A DNA stretch of 64,000 nucleotides, taken from the NCBI GenBank assembly GCA_965153455.1, contig OZ234501.1, forward strand, positions 14,806,855-14,870,854, written 5' to 3'. The translations under genes and the position numbers were made by a program. This document shows positions 48,890 through 59,240 of the stretch, one piece after another (position 1 is the first letter of the stretch; the number at the start of each line of letters is the position of its first letter). A model generated the notes under the pieces. It was not told where the DNA came from, searched no databases, and was given only the letters and a program-made list of their open reading frames with translations. Source of the stretch: Sphagnum compactum. Lineage: Eukaryota > Bryophyta > Sphagnopsida > Sphagnales.

Positions 48890-51800
48890 CCCAGTCCCAG
48901 TTTCACTCAGTATGTGGACATCATTCGTATTCCAGAAGACATACCACAAGTGTCAGCTTTGGTGGACTCCGGCGCCACCTCTTCTTTCATCGACCAAACA
49001 TTTGTCGTCCAACACAACATTCCTGTGGTCAAGAAGTCAACCCCTATTCCGGTAGAGGTTATTGATGGGAGAACCATTGCTTCTGGTGCAATCACACACG
49101 AGATAACCCCTCTAGAACTCTGTATCGGCAAGCACACGGAGAAGATTGTTCTCAACATCATCTCCACCCCTCACCATCCCATCATCCTTGGTCTGCCTTG
49201 GCTAGAAGCACACAACCCTATCATTGATTGGCGATCTAGAACCCTCACCTTCAGCGCACAACGGTGCACCTCTCAAGAACCCCATGCTCAGAAAAACATT
49301 TTGTCCAGTCCTGCCAAGAACCCTGTGGTCGAGAACCCAAAGAGGGCCGGAACCAATTCCAGTTTTATCAAGTCTGTTATGTCAAGTCCTGCAGTCAAGA
49401 ACCCCCGGTTGGTCAAAACTAAACCTTGTCCTGTCAAGAATCTTGTCAAGAATCTTGCCCAAAAAACCAAACCTGTCCAGATCTTCGTTGATAGAGCTGT
49501 CCCTTTCTATCGGGCTGCTAAGAATCTTTAAGTCTTCGCCATCCATGTCAACCCAGCCAACACCACAAACCCCCAATCAGAACCAACACCTGTCAAACTT
49601 CCCGAGAAGTACAAGGACTTTGTTGATGTTTTTAAAAAGATTAATGCTGATCAGCTCCCCGCCCATAGTCCATATGACTGCCCGATTGATCTAGAAGAAG
49701 GACACTCACCACCTTTTGGTCCTATCTATGGCCTATCGGAACCGGAACTCCAAGCCCTGCGTGATTACCTTACTGAAAATCTTGCCAAGGGGTTCATTCA
49801 GCATTCCAAATCTCTAGCCGGCGCCCCAATTTTGTTTGTCAAGAAGAAGGATGGCTCCCTTCGACTCTGTGTGGATTATTGTGGACTCAACAAGATAACC
49901 AAAAAAAATCGATATCCCTTGCCCTTGATTTCAGGTCTCCTAGATCGACTACGTACCGGGAAGATCTTCACCAAGCTTGACCTCCGTGGAGCCTACAACT
50001 TACTCAGGATTCGCCTCGGTGATGAATGGAAGACAGCTTTCCGCACACGCTACGACCATTTCGAATACACGGTCATGCCCTTCGGCCTCACCAATGCACC
50101 CGCAGTCTTTTAGCATCTGATGAATGATATCTTCCGGGATTACATGGACGAATTTGTCGTGGTCTATTTGGATGACATTTTAATCTTTTCCAAGGACCAG
50201 GAAACCCACGACAAACATGTACGATTGGTGCTTGCGACGCTCCGGGAGCATGGCTTATACGCCAAGTTGGAAAAATGTGAATTCGACAAATCTTCAGTGG
50301 CGTTCCTTGGCTACGTGATCTCTCCAGATGGCATTTTCATGGACAAGTCAAAGGTCGAGACCATCCAGTGTTGGGCTACTCCATCCTCGGTCAAGGACGT
50401 TCAACGCTTCCTAGGGTTTGCCAACTTCTATCGTCGGTTTATCAAAGGCTACTCCAAGATCACAACACCGTTAATAACCCTAACTTGCAAAGACAAGCCC
50501 TTCTCGTGGAATCCAACGGCCCAGGCTGCTTTTGATACTCTCAAGATGGCATTCACCTCTGCACCCATCTTGATACATCTCGATCCTGCCAAGCCATTCA
50601 TTGTGGAAACGGACGCTTCAGATTTTGCCTTGGGAGCTATTCTATCTCAATTTGGAATAGATGAGTTGCTACATCCAGTTGCTTTCTATTCACGGAAGTT
50701 AACCAGTGCCGAAATCAACTACCAGGTCTACGATAAGGAACTCCTGGCAATCATCACGGCATTCGAGCAGTGGAGACCGTATCTTGCCGGAGCTCAACAT
50801 CGAGTCCAAGTTCTGACAGATCACAAGAATCTCCTTTATTTCACAACTACTCGGACCTTAAATCGTCGCCAGGCACGCTGGTCTATCTTCCTAGCTGATT
50901 TCGACTTTGAGATTCAGTATCAACCCGGCACCCAGCAAGGGAAAGCTGACGTGCTATCTCGTCGTTCAGAATATGAACTTTGAGCGGGGGATGAGGCCTA
51001 CGGCCAGCAGAACCAGACTTTACTCAACCCCGAACAATTTCGAGTTGCAGCAACAATCCGCACCCTCCCAGACTCATACCTTGTGAGGGACATCAAGATG
51101 GCAACTGAGGAAGACACCTGGGCTACCAACATCAAGAAGGAACTCCAGGAACGACCAAGGAACCCAAATCGTGATGATTGGGATCAGTTTGAGCAGCAAG
51201 ACGGACTTCTCCTTCGAAATAACCTGATTTATGTACCCGAAGGACCTATACGCCTAAAAATCCTGAGAGAATGCCACAACAACACCCTGGCGGGTCACTT
51301 TGGAATGGCACGGACTCACGAACTAATGTCAAGGACTTACTGGTGGCCCAAAATGAACAAGATGCTACGGGAGTATGTCAAGTTTTGTGATACATGTGCT
51401 CGATCCAAGGCTCCCAGGCATCGCTCGTTTGGACTCCTACAGCCTCTGTCGATTCCTAGCCGACCTTGGGGATCTATTACAATGGACTTCATCACGGACC
51501 TCCCTACTGTCAGAACCAAGAATTCAATATTGGTTGTGGTCGATCGACTCACCAAAATGGCCCATTTCACCCCTTGTTCCAAGTTAATCACGGTAGAAGA
51601 GACAGCTCAGTTAATTTTGGACGGGATCGTCCGACTGCATGGACTCCCCGAGGAAATTGTGTCCGACAGAGGTCCTCAGTTTGCATCCAAGTTCTAGCAT
51701 CGTCTATTCGAGCTTCTTGGAGTTAACATTCGGCTATCTTCAGCTTTCCACCCTGAGACAGATGGACAAACCGAACGGACAAACTAGACACTCGAGCAAT

Positions 51801-52558
51801 ACCTTCGCTGCACTATGAACTACCAACAGGACAACTGGCTGGACCTATTATCTCAAGCAGAGTTTGCTTATAATAACACAACACATGCATCGACCGGGAT
51901 CAGTCCATTCTTTGCCAATTACGGTTTTCATCCCAGGTTCAGCCTTGAAATTCCTGGAGACTCCGTAAACCCCTTGGCTGAAGAAAGGGCCACGAGGCTT
52001 GGACAAGTTCAACAGAACCTTATGGCAGAACTCAAGCTAACACAGGAGTGGCAAAAGAAGCAAGCAGACCGCCGACGCAAGGACCATCCAAACTTCAAGG
52101 TTGGAGACAAGGTCTGGCTTCTCAGAAAGAACATTGCTACCACTCGCCCATGTGCCAAGTTGGATTACAAGCGCCTCGGACCTTTCAAAATCGCCAAATT
52201 GGTTGGTCTAGTGGCTTGCCAGTTGGAGCTTCCACCCCAGTTCAAAATCCACAATGTTTTCCATGTCTCCCTGCTTTAGCCCTATCATGAAAACCCGATC
52301 CCAGAACGTCATCAAGAACCCCCAGCTCCAGTCGAAATTGAAGGCCAAGAAGAGTTTGAAGTTCAGGAGGTCTTGGACTCCAAGAAGATTCGTGGAAAGC
52401 TCCTATACCTTGTCTTTTGGCGAGGTTATCCTCCTTCTGAAGCTACTTGGGAACCTGCTGGAAACCTAGTTCATGCCCAAGACTTAGTTAATCGGTTTCA
52501 CCAACGGTATCCTAACAAACCGGCTCCATCTGGAAGATGTCGCTTGAGGAGAGGATAA
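48890..52558 (+). pseudogene. pol: retrotransposon pol (PR-RT-RH-INT-chromodomain), disabled
   Basis: The whole region stays in one frame. Protease has V-D-S-G-A-T-S-S-F at about 48963. Reverse transcriptase has [19 protein letters not shown] and Y-L-D-D at about 50165. RNase H follows (T-D-A-S-D-F-A, D-K-E-L-L-A-I, T-D-H-K-N-L). Integrase has an HHCC zinc region (about 51274-51402) and the catalytic triad D (M-D-F), D (V-S-D-R-G) and E (T-L-E-Q). The C-terminus is a chromodomain at about 52359-52520 (K-L-L-Y-L-V-F-W-R-G-Y, A-T-W-E-P). In-frame stops lie at 49529 (TAA), 50111 (TAG), 50981 (TGA), 51695 (TAG), 51785 (TAG) and 52277 (TAG). The final stop is at 52556. It is shifted relative to gag at about 48890. 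Confidence 0.92.
52546..52556 (+). other. polypurine tract
   Basis: GAGGAGAGGAT lies two bases upstream of the 3' LTR, the position of the plus-strand primer. It overlaps the last pol codons. Confidence 0.7.
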
Positions 52559-52714
52559 TGTCATGGCCTAGGATATTTTGGGACTAGTATGGCTCAGGGT
52601 TATAAAAGGAGATAGTCTGAGGAACAACCATTCAGCAAATCAACACCAGTTGATGGGTCAATAAAGCTTGTCTCGTCTTGTAATTCTCCACTTGTTTGTA
52701 GTCGGTCCATAACA
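52559..52714 (+). repeat. 3' LTR (156 bp)
   Basis: Starts TGTCATGG and ends CATAACA. It has TATAAAA at 52601-52607 and AATAAA at 52660-52665. It aligns to 47020-47175 with about eight substitutions, most of them transitions. Confidence 0.93.
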
Positions 52715-52719
52715 GTGGA
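52715..52719. repeat. target-site duplication, right copy (GTGGA)
   Basis: Identical to 46941-46945 on the other side of the element. Confidence 0.9.
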
Positions 52720-54325
52720 TGATAGAAGTGTTTGAAGCCTCTATAAGTTTCAAGGTCTTCAATGGACAAGAAAAACAAATGCAAGGAAGCTAAGTGTTAT
52801 TTATGTTCTAGTGGTTTTGAGTGTGCGTTTTCTTAGGATCTTGAGATAGTTGTGTGAACAGTTGGGGAAAAATGCCCCACTATTGGTCTTCAAATTTCTT
52901 CCCCAAAGCAAGCATTCTACTATGCCATGTGCTTTAGGGAAAAAGTAGAAGATGTAGTATTATGTTTTAAGGACTAGTCCAAGGGAAATGATGAATGTGT
53001 TTAGAGATTTTAAGAGCGGTCAATGTGACGTGTTCAATATGTGTTCAATATGTTGTGTGCATTTGAGAAACTAGAAGGGATTGTCTGACGGGTTGTGTAT
53101 GTGTGGAAAAGAGGTACATGTATTGTTATAGGCGCTTTGGGGAATGGGGTTTTGAGAGCATTATTGAGCTTTATGGAGAAAAATTATTGAATTGTTTTGT
53201 GCCTCATTGTTCTTTGTCCAACTTCCAAAGGGAGAAATTTGGGAAAGTGAAATAAGATGGAGTTGGGGTTTTGTTATTGAACAATCACATTCATGACTAG
53301 TTGGTTTTTGAATGAAGATCAAGAATGATTTCATCCCTTGAGGTCTAGAGTCTTATGTTGTAATGTTAGGGTCTACAAGGTAGAAAGCTTAGTGATTCAA
53401 GAATGCTATGGACTTTTTGCCCATCTTGGACAGTTATGTTGTCACTTTGCTGGAACACATTGTTTCTATAAAAGATTATATAACTAGAACACCCCACCCA
53501 TTTTGGCGAGAGTACACTAGAATGGGGCAAAAAAAAGTGTAGTTAGCAAACTCATAATCTCACATTACTCTCCCTCCCACAACTCTCACCACAAAACTGT
53601 GGTGCAATGAAACCCTTATTGTATTAGTATTGAAATCAATGTTACACTGGTTTCAACCTCCAGTGGAGAAGTTATCTAGTATTGAACAAAATTTTCACTG
53701 AAAATTCATTTAAATCAAAACCAAAATTTATAAGGGATTTGGCCACACTCTTGCTTGGTATTGGTGTTGGAAAGCCCTTGATGAGTAGGATTTAATGAAG
53801 GTGGTTTGAAATTTCCAGTAGTTTTTGTCATTGGAGATTCAATTAAATTACAAAAAATGGTTTTGGAAGGAAAAATTATTTGGGTAACCAATTCACACTT
53901 GGGCCACTGACACATGCTACACTTATTATATATACTATGGACAGATCATGGATGTGATAATCACAGTGGTTTCCTAACTGAACTTGATTGATATTCCTGC
54001 TTTGACACAGGTACTAATTTCACCTCTTGTGGGCTCTATAAACTAATAAGCTATTCTATTTCTACAGGATTTATAACAGATTTACCTGGTTTTACAGCTC
54101 TTATTCTCAGTCACGTTTCTGTAGTAGTATATACTATGGACGGATCATGGCTGTGCTAATCACAGTGGGTACCCAGTCTCATTGTTTGTAGTAGTGTATG
54201 GATCTCCAAAGAAGGTGTTATGGTGTTCCAAAAAATCTGCCATGTTTTTGGTGCCATAACAGCCTTTTGTGCTGGTGCAGGAAAGATTTTCACTCAGCCA
54301 ACCACTCATCCTCGTACTCTGATGT
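52720..54325. other. no gene recognised
   Basis: Short frames only. A 41-bp direct repeat (about 53929-53969 and 54127-54167, containing TATACTATGGAC.GATCATGG) lies near the end of the putative gene downstream. Confidence 0.45.
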
Positions 54326-57300
54326 TCATGCATCTTCCTTCATCTGTATCTCCAAATAATCCAAATAATCCAAATACAGATCTCCATCTGTATCCTCAAA
54401 GAACATCGTTTCATCTTCCTGCATCCAGGTTTCTTCCAGCTCATCGGATACCTGTATCTCCATCTGGGCTTCTTCCAGCTCATCAGGTACCTGTATCTCC
54501 TCTGTTGACCATGCTGTAACTGACAAATTGAGGGTAATCTGTTCGCCTTCATTTGTTCCTTGACTGTTTGCCATGCGTGGATCCTCAGGAGCAGGCTCAG
54601 TGATGACAGGATATGACTCTGGGGTGTAGTCTGATGACAATCCTGGCAACTCAAACTCCAAAAAGCTTGCTTCAAAATTTGCATCCCCTCCTTGGCTTGT
54701 TGAAATATTCCCAGTGATGACCAGAGTGTGGTCTGATGACAATCCTGGCAACTCAGACTCCAAAAAGTTTGCTTCCAAATGTGCATCCCCTCTTTGACTT
54801 GTTGAAATATTCTCATTGTCATCAGTCCCATGATGTGCTGCATCCAGTCTTTTGGACAATTCTCTCATCTGCCCCAAGTTCTGCTGGGATTTCTTGTAGT
54901 TGTCACACAGCTGGCACAGAATATCCATGTAACTGCTAGTACAATGTGATGACATGCAAAAGGAACAAACAAGTGAACATGAGTTGCAGTGTCCAGCTTC
55001 AATTGGTCCAATGACACAAAAACATCCATGAAAGGACAACACATTAATGCTTGTCAACAAGCCATCTAGAATTTGTGCAATCTTGTCAAGCTCCATGGTT
55101 GCCCACTTCTTGACTTGCACTTTCAGTGTCCAGCTCAGGGGAAGACAGGCTGAGCTGTAAGAGGTCCCAGGCTAACATGGAGTAGAATATCCCATGACTG
55201 AAAAAGGATTTCAATGCACATTTCTTGCAACAAGGCTATGAATCCTAGCAGACAGATACTTCACATCCAAGCACATCTTCTATTCGTTAAAGAAAAACCT
55301 AAATCAATACAAGAAGTGAGAGTGCAGCTGTAACCTGTGATAGGCAACCACAAGTAATAGAGGATTGCCTCCAGCAGGCATGACAGTGACCACTGCCATC
55401 ACTCTCCACTGATTTTGTCATGTCCCAACAAGGGGTGTAGATATATAGGTAGTAAATCTGTTCAAAATACCAGGCTAACAGAGGTAGAAAAAAATCTGCA
55501 TATAAAGCTTGTTGCAAGTTTGGAAGTGTTAAGAAAAACTCAGCAATCAAGGGGCCTACCTAACGAAAATTGAAGCTGTACAAGAGTGCTCTGCACAGCG
55601 GTCTAGTACACAACCTTCATAGTTCGGTGAACTAATGGTCTTCACCTTGGGCAATAAGTAGAGCAGAGCATAGAAGCTTCTTAAGGTGCATTATTTAAGA
55701 GCTCAGGAAATAAAATTGAAAATCCAGCCAGTCTTATCTATCCATTTGCTTCCCAATCACAGAGTGTAACAGACAGACAGAACCATCTTAAGGTTAAGAC
55801 TCTGGACTGCCACAGATTGAACATTTTCAATCAGGTCTTCACAAACAACGGAAGTACAATAACTCTCATGAGTATCAGAAATCTCCATACTCAATATTAA
55901 GGACACCAGAACCAGACCAAAAACTTTTCCTTTTTATGTCAAGAAAAAACTCCCATATAAGGACTGAAGAAGCAGGAAAAGGAAAAACATATAAGGGAAG
56001 AAGTAGAACAAAAAGAACATGACTGATAGTAACTTATCTATTACTAACTTACTGACTTCACGAGCTCACTACAGGGGTATAGGCCAGTGTAACCACTAGC
56101 CTGCGTACTGAGTGTCTGTCACAAGTTTGGAAGCAACATGAAGACTCGACCATGCTACCTGCTAGCACCCTACACCCACACAAGGCAAAACACAGAGAAA
56201 ACAGACGGAAAAAGAAGAAAACAGCAGGCACATTAGGAACAAAGAACAGAACATAACAGATAGGGAGAAGAAGAATAAAGACAAAGTGCACATAAAAAAA
56301 ACCCTAATATGAAGTCATTTGGAAAACTCTGAAAGGAAGTTTGCCAAAATCCCAAAAAGAAAGTTCTCCTTATCAAGCAAACAACTAGAGCTCTTTAGGA
56401 TAATCTTCAAAAGGTGGCCTTTATTCTTCATAAGGACAATAAGACTGATCATCTGAAAATGAAGCAAACTTTAAGCTTAACAGAAGCAATGGACATATAA
56501 TCTTGACTAGGCTCAGTCTCTACTGCAAAGTGCCCACAACAATTATACAATAATCTGAGTCTTGAGTTTCTATGGCATTTCCAGAAGCCACCAGAAAACT
56601 CATCACCAGATTGCTAGCACTCAAGAAGCAAAGCTGATTGAAAAGTCATTAGTATCCTCATTCAAGCTGCAACAAGCTTCTGACGATGATGTTCATTGTA
56701 TTTTTAGCTTGTCCCTGTACAAGCAAGCATCCAAGCCTAAGGCAAGGAGAGGCCTAATTAGAGTACCCTCTATTTAATGTGCAGGGGCTTCCTGCACCCT
56801 AGACATATCCTTCAAGCATACTACTGGTGACTACTTCGACACAGCACATCTGCTTTGGCCACTGGAAATCATATCCAGTTGTTTCAACACATATCCAGAG
56901 AAAACTCTAAATAATGCTATGAAGGCTCCCCATTTTGTCAGTTCCGGTCATACCAGAACAAAGACCCCAAGAAATGAGAACAGTCAGAGTGTTGTGAGTG
57001 ACACTCACAAAGTTTCAAACCATTACCTTCATCATGAATGGCAACAACTAACTGCTATTACTCCCCACTGACTTGATCAGCTCTCAACAGAGGTTGTAGT
57101 CATGTGTGTAATTAGTCTGCTCACAGTTTCAGAAAAAAGATTATACAAAAATCTGAGTACTTTCCAGAAGCAAGGTATCATATCACTAGCACTACAGAGG
57201 CATAGATAAAGAGAAAAGTCAGTAGTATCCTCATTCAAGCTCCAACAAGCTTGTGACAGTAAGCTTCATTCCAATTTAGCTTGCTCTTGTACAAGCAAGC

Positions 57301-58020
57301 ATCCAAGCCTAAGCATAGAGAGGCCTACATTGAGTTAGTGGTTGGGGCTTCTTGCACCCTGAACATATCCTTCAAGCACCCCAATGGTGCAAGACAGTCT
57401 TCAAGCTTCATACTACAGTTCCTCTATAGGTCAGTGCATGTAAGAAATGCCAGCCAAAGCTAAGCATTTGATAGGAGCCTCTTCCCAAGGGAAGAATCTG
57501 TACAGGCCTTCATCCTACATGTGTCCCCCTCAGTATGCTCTTGCTTAACAACCTTCAGATGATAACTTGCACAGATATGACAGACCTAGATTAAAGAACT
57601 CATTCACCCAATGGCCTTCAGACAACCACTGACCACGAAAAAAGTGGCAATCAACAGGAATGTATATACATAATATATTAACAGGGAAGCTTAGAGTTGA
57701 TTCTAGCTCAGGACTTGACCTAATTACAACATAAGCCATCTCTCACCAAGTTGCCTTTCGTTAAGATTTGTGACTCCCAAACAGAAAGATTCATGGTGTC
57801 ATTTTTACACTTATTGCAATCAGCCCAGTTCCAATCATGTTCATGGCAATGAAACATGCACATACATCAAAAGAACTAAACAGAGGGGGTAATCATCAAC
57901 CTGGAATATCAATATGTGTTAGGTATTCAATACTTTGGGGAGGCAAGAAGCAATGAGAAGGATAACTTACATTGCAGCAAGCGCTGCACTCTCATCCGGG
58001 GTTCCACCCCCATCAGGCAT
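54326..58020 (-). CDS. putative spliced gene, unknown protein with internal repeats
   Basis: I do not recognise this protein. On the minus strand a possible first exon, 58020-57971, begins M-P-D-G-G-G-T-P-D-E-S and ends at a consensus GTAAGT donor in phase 2. A compatible acceptor (TTACAG) precedes about 55152, after which an open frame continues to a stop at 54326; other exons may lie between. The second part has a helical start (M-E-L-D-K-I-A-Q-I-L-D-G-L-L), a cysteine-rich stretch that might be a retained intron, Q-M-R-E-L-S-K-R-L-D, and an acidic tail. Two repeats of about 36 residues share N-I-S-T-S-Q and L-P-G-L-S-S-D, and a shorter Q-V-P/S-D-E-L-E-E repeat follows. The exon link is inferred, and a non-coding locus is possible. 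Confidence 0.38.
56537..57400. repeat. diverged direct repeats in the putative intron
   Basis: About 56537-56830 and 57140-57400 share, in order, TTATACAA.AATCTGAG, TTTCCAGAAGC, GTATCCTCATTCAAGCT, TACAAGCAAGCATCCAAGCC and ACATATCCTTCAAGCA. The sequence before the second copy (57050-57122) also resembles 55391-55475, so a larger unit seems to have been copied more than once. Confidence 0.75.
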
Positions 58021-58223
58021 GGTGAAATGTACGATGAGCAGGTTTAACAGCAACCTTTGCAATCTTTGAAGCCCTCTTCCCAGCCTTGAGCAGACCTCAG
58101 TTGATCTGCGATCAACACAAAAATTTCTCAGACAGAGCTCATAAAGTTGCAAAATTCCACATACACAAGCAGTTCACTCCAACTTGCAACTGTAGAACTG
58201 ATGGGAGAGTAAGTTTCTGATAG

Positions 58224-58645
58224 GAAGTACTCGTCCAGGTACTGAATCTTCTTCTTCTTCTCCTACTTCTTCGTAATGACTCTTAGTACTGCTGCTTGAC
58301 AAGAAGACATTTCTCCCTTTCCTATTTCGAGATTATAAGTTCACAACCAGCAATCCTCTAACACAAATGTGCTGTTTTGCTCTCACCTTTCAATTCCTGC
58401 GATCGCAATGAAGAGAAAGGAGCTCCGTCCGCCTCCTCCTCCACGCGCACCGTTCTGTATTACTCTTCTTCTGCGTCTTCTTCCTCCTCTTCTGAACGTC
58501 TTCTTCTATTTCTTGAAGAAATTCGACGGGCCAGGATCGACCGCGCCCCCCTCCTCGTCGTCTTCTTCGTCTTCGCCTCGGCCCCTCGACTCTACTTGTT
58601 TGTTTTTACTCAGGTTCCTTTCTTTATGACTTCAACGGGCAGGAT
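58224..58645. repeat. duplicated upstream block, copy 2
   Basis: Similar to 41269-41754, described there. It begins about 200 bp upstream of the putative start codon at 58020 and overlaps the first unit of the array that follows. Confidence 0.8.
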
Positions 58646-59240
58646 CTTCTCTCTGTTTCCGAATCCGACGGTTCACCTCCCCTCCTCTTCTTCTTCGTCT
58701 TCTTCGTCCTCGTCCCTGCTCGTTTTTTCTTTTTTACTCAGGCTTCTTTCTTTACAATTTCAACGGGCAAGATCTTCATCTGTTCCCGAATCCGACGGTT
58801 CGCCTCTCCTCGTCTTCTTCTTCTTCGTCCTCGCCTCTCCTCGTTTTTCTTTTTACTCAGGTTCCTTTCTTTACGATTTCAACGGGCAGGATCTTGGATT
58901 GTTTCCAAATCCTACAGTTCGCCTGCCCTCGTCTTCTCCTTCTTCGTCATTGTCTTGTTCGTCCTTGGCTCTGCTCGTTTTTATTTTTACTCAGTTTCCT
59001 TCCTTTACGATTTCAATGGGCAGGATCTTCATCTGAGTTCGAATCTGACGGTCTGCATCCCCTCGTCTTCTTCTTCTTCTTCTTCGTCATTGTCTTCTTC
59101 GTCCTCACCTCTGCTTGTTCTTCTTTTCACTCAGGTTCCTTTCTTGACGACTTCAACGGGCAGGATCTTTATCTGTTCCCGAATCCGACAGTTGTCATCC
59201 CCGCTTCTTCTTCTTCTTCTTCTTCTTCTTTGTCGGCGTC
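58608..59240. repeat. 119-140-bp tandem array, about five units
   Basis: Units start with ACTCAG at about 58608, 58736, 58855, 58989 and 59129. Each runs ACTCAG.TTCCTT, TTTA.GA.TTCAA.GGGCA.GATC, GAATC..ACGGT and a TCTTCTTC-rich stretch. Copy 1 of the upstream block has only one unit. Long serine/phenylalanine frames across it reflect composition. Confidence 0.85.

Larger units (their letters stand above)
46946..52714 (+). mobile_element. complete, inactivated chromodomain Ty3/gypsy retrotransposon
   Basis: The element has two short LTRs starting TGT and ending ACA, a GTGGA duplication on both sides, a leader, gag with a zinc knuckle, and pol in the order protease, reverse transcriptase, RNase H, integrase, chromodomain. 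That order plus the chromodomain makes it a chromovirus. The gag type, the very short LTRs and a probable self-priming site point to the Tf1/sushi/Tcn1 side of the group, which is known mainly from fungi and animals and reported in some seed-free plants. Nine in-frame stops and one frame change disable it. The LTRs differ at about eight of 156 aligned positions, so insertion was not very recent. Confidence 0.93.

Noticed and set aside
47955-52279. U-to-C RNA editing as the explanation for the retrotransposon stop codons
   Set aside because: That editing is known in organelle transcripts of ferns and hornworts, not nuclear elements; methyl-cytosine deamination is simpler, and the tryptophan-position stop would not fit.
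58377-59036. 219-codon serine/phenylalanine-rich frame
   Set aside because: It tracks the tandem pyrimidine-rich array and has no domain.
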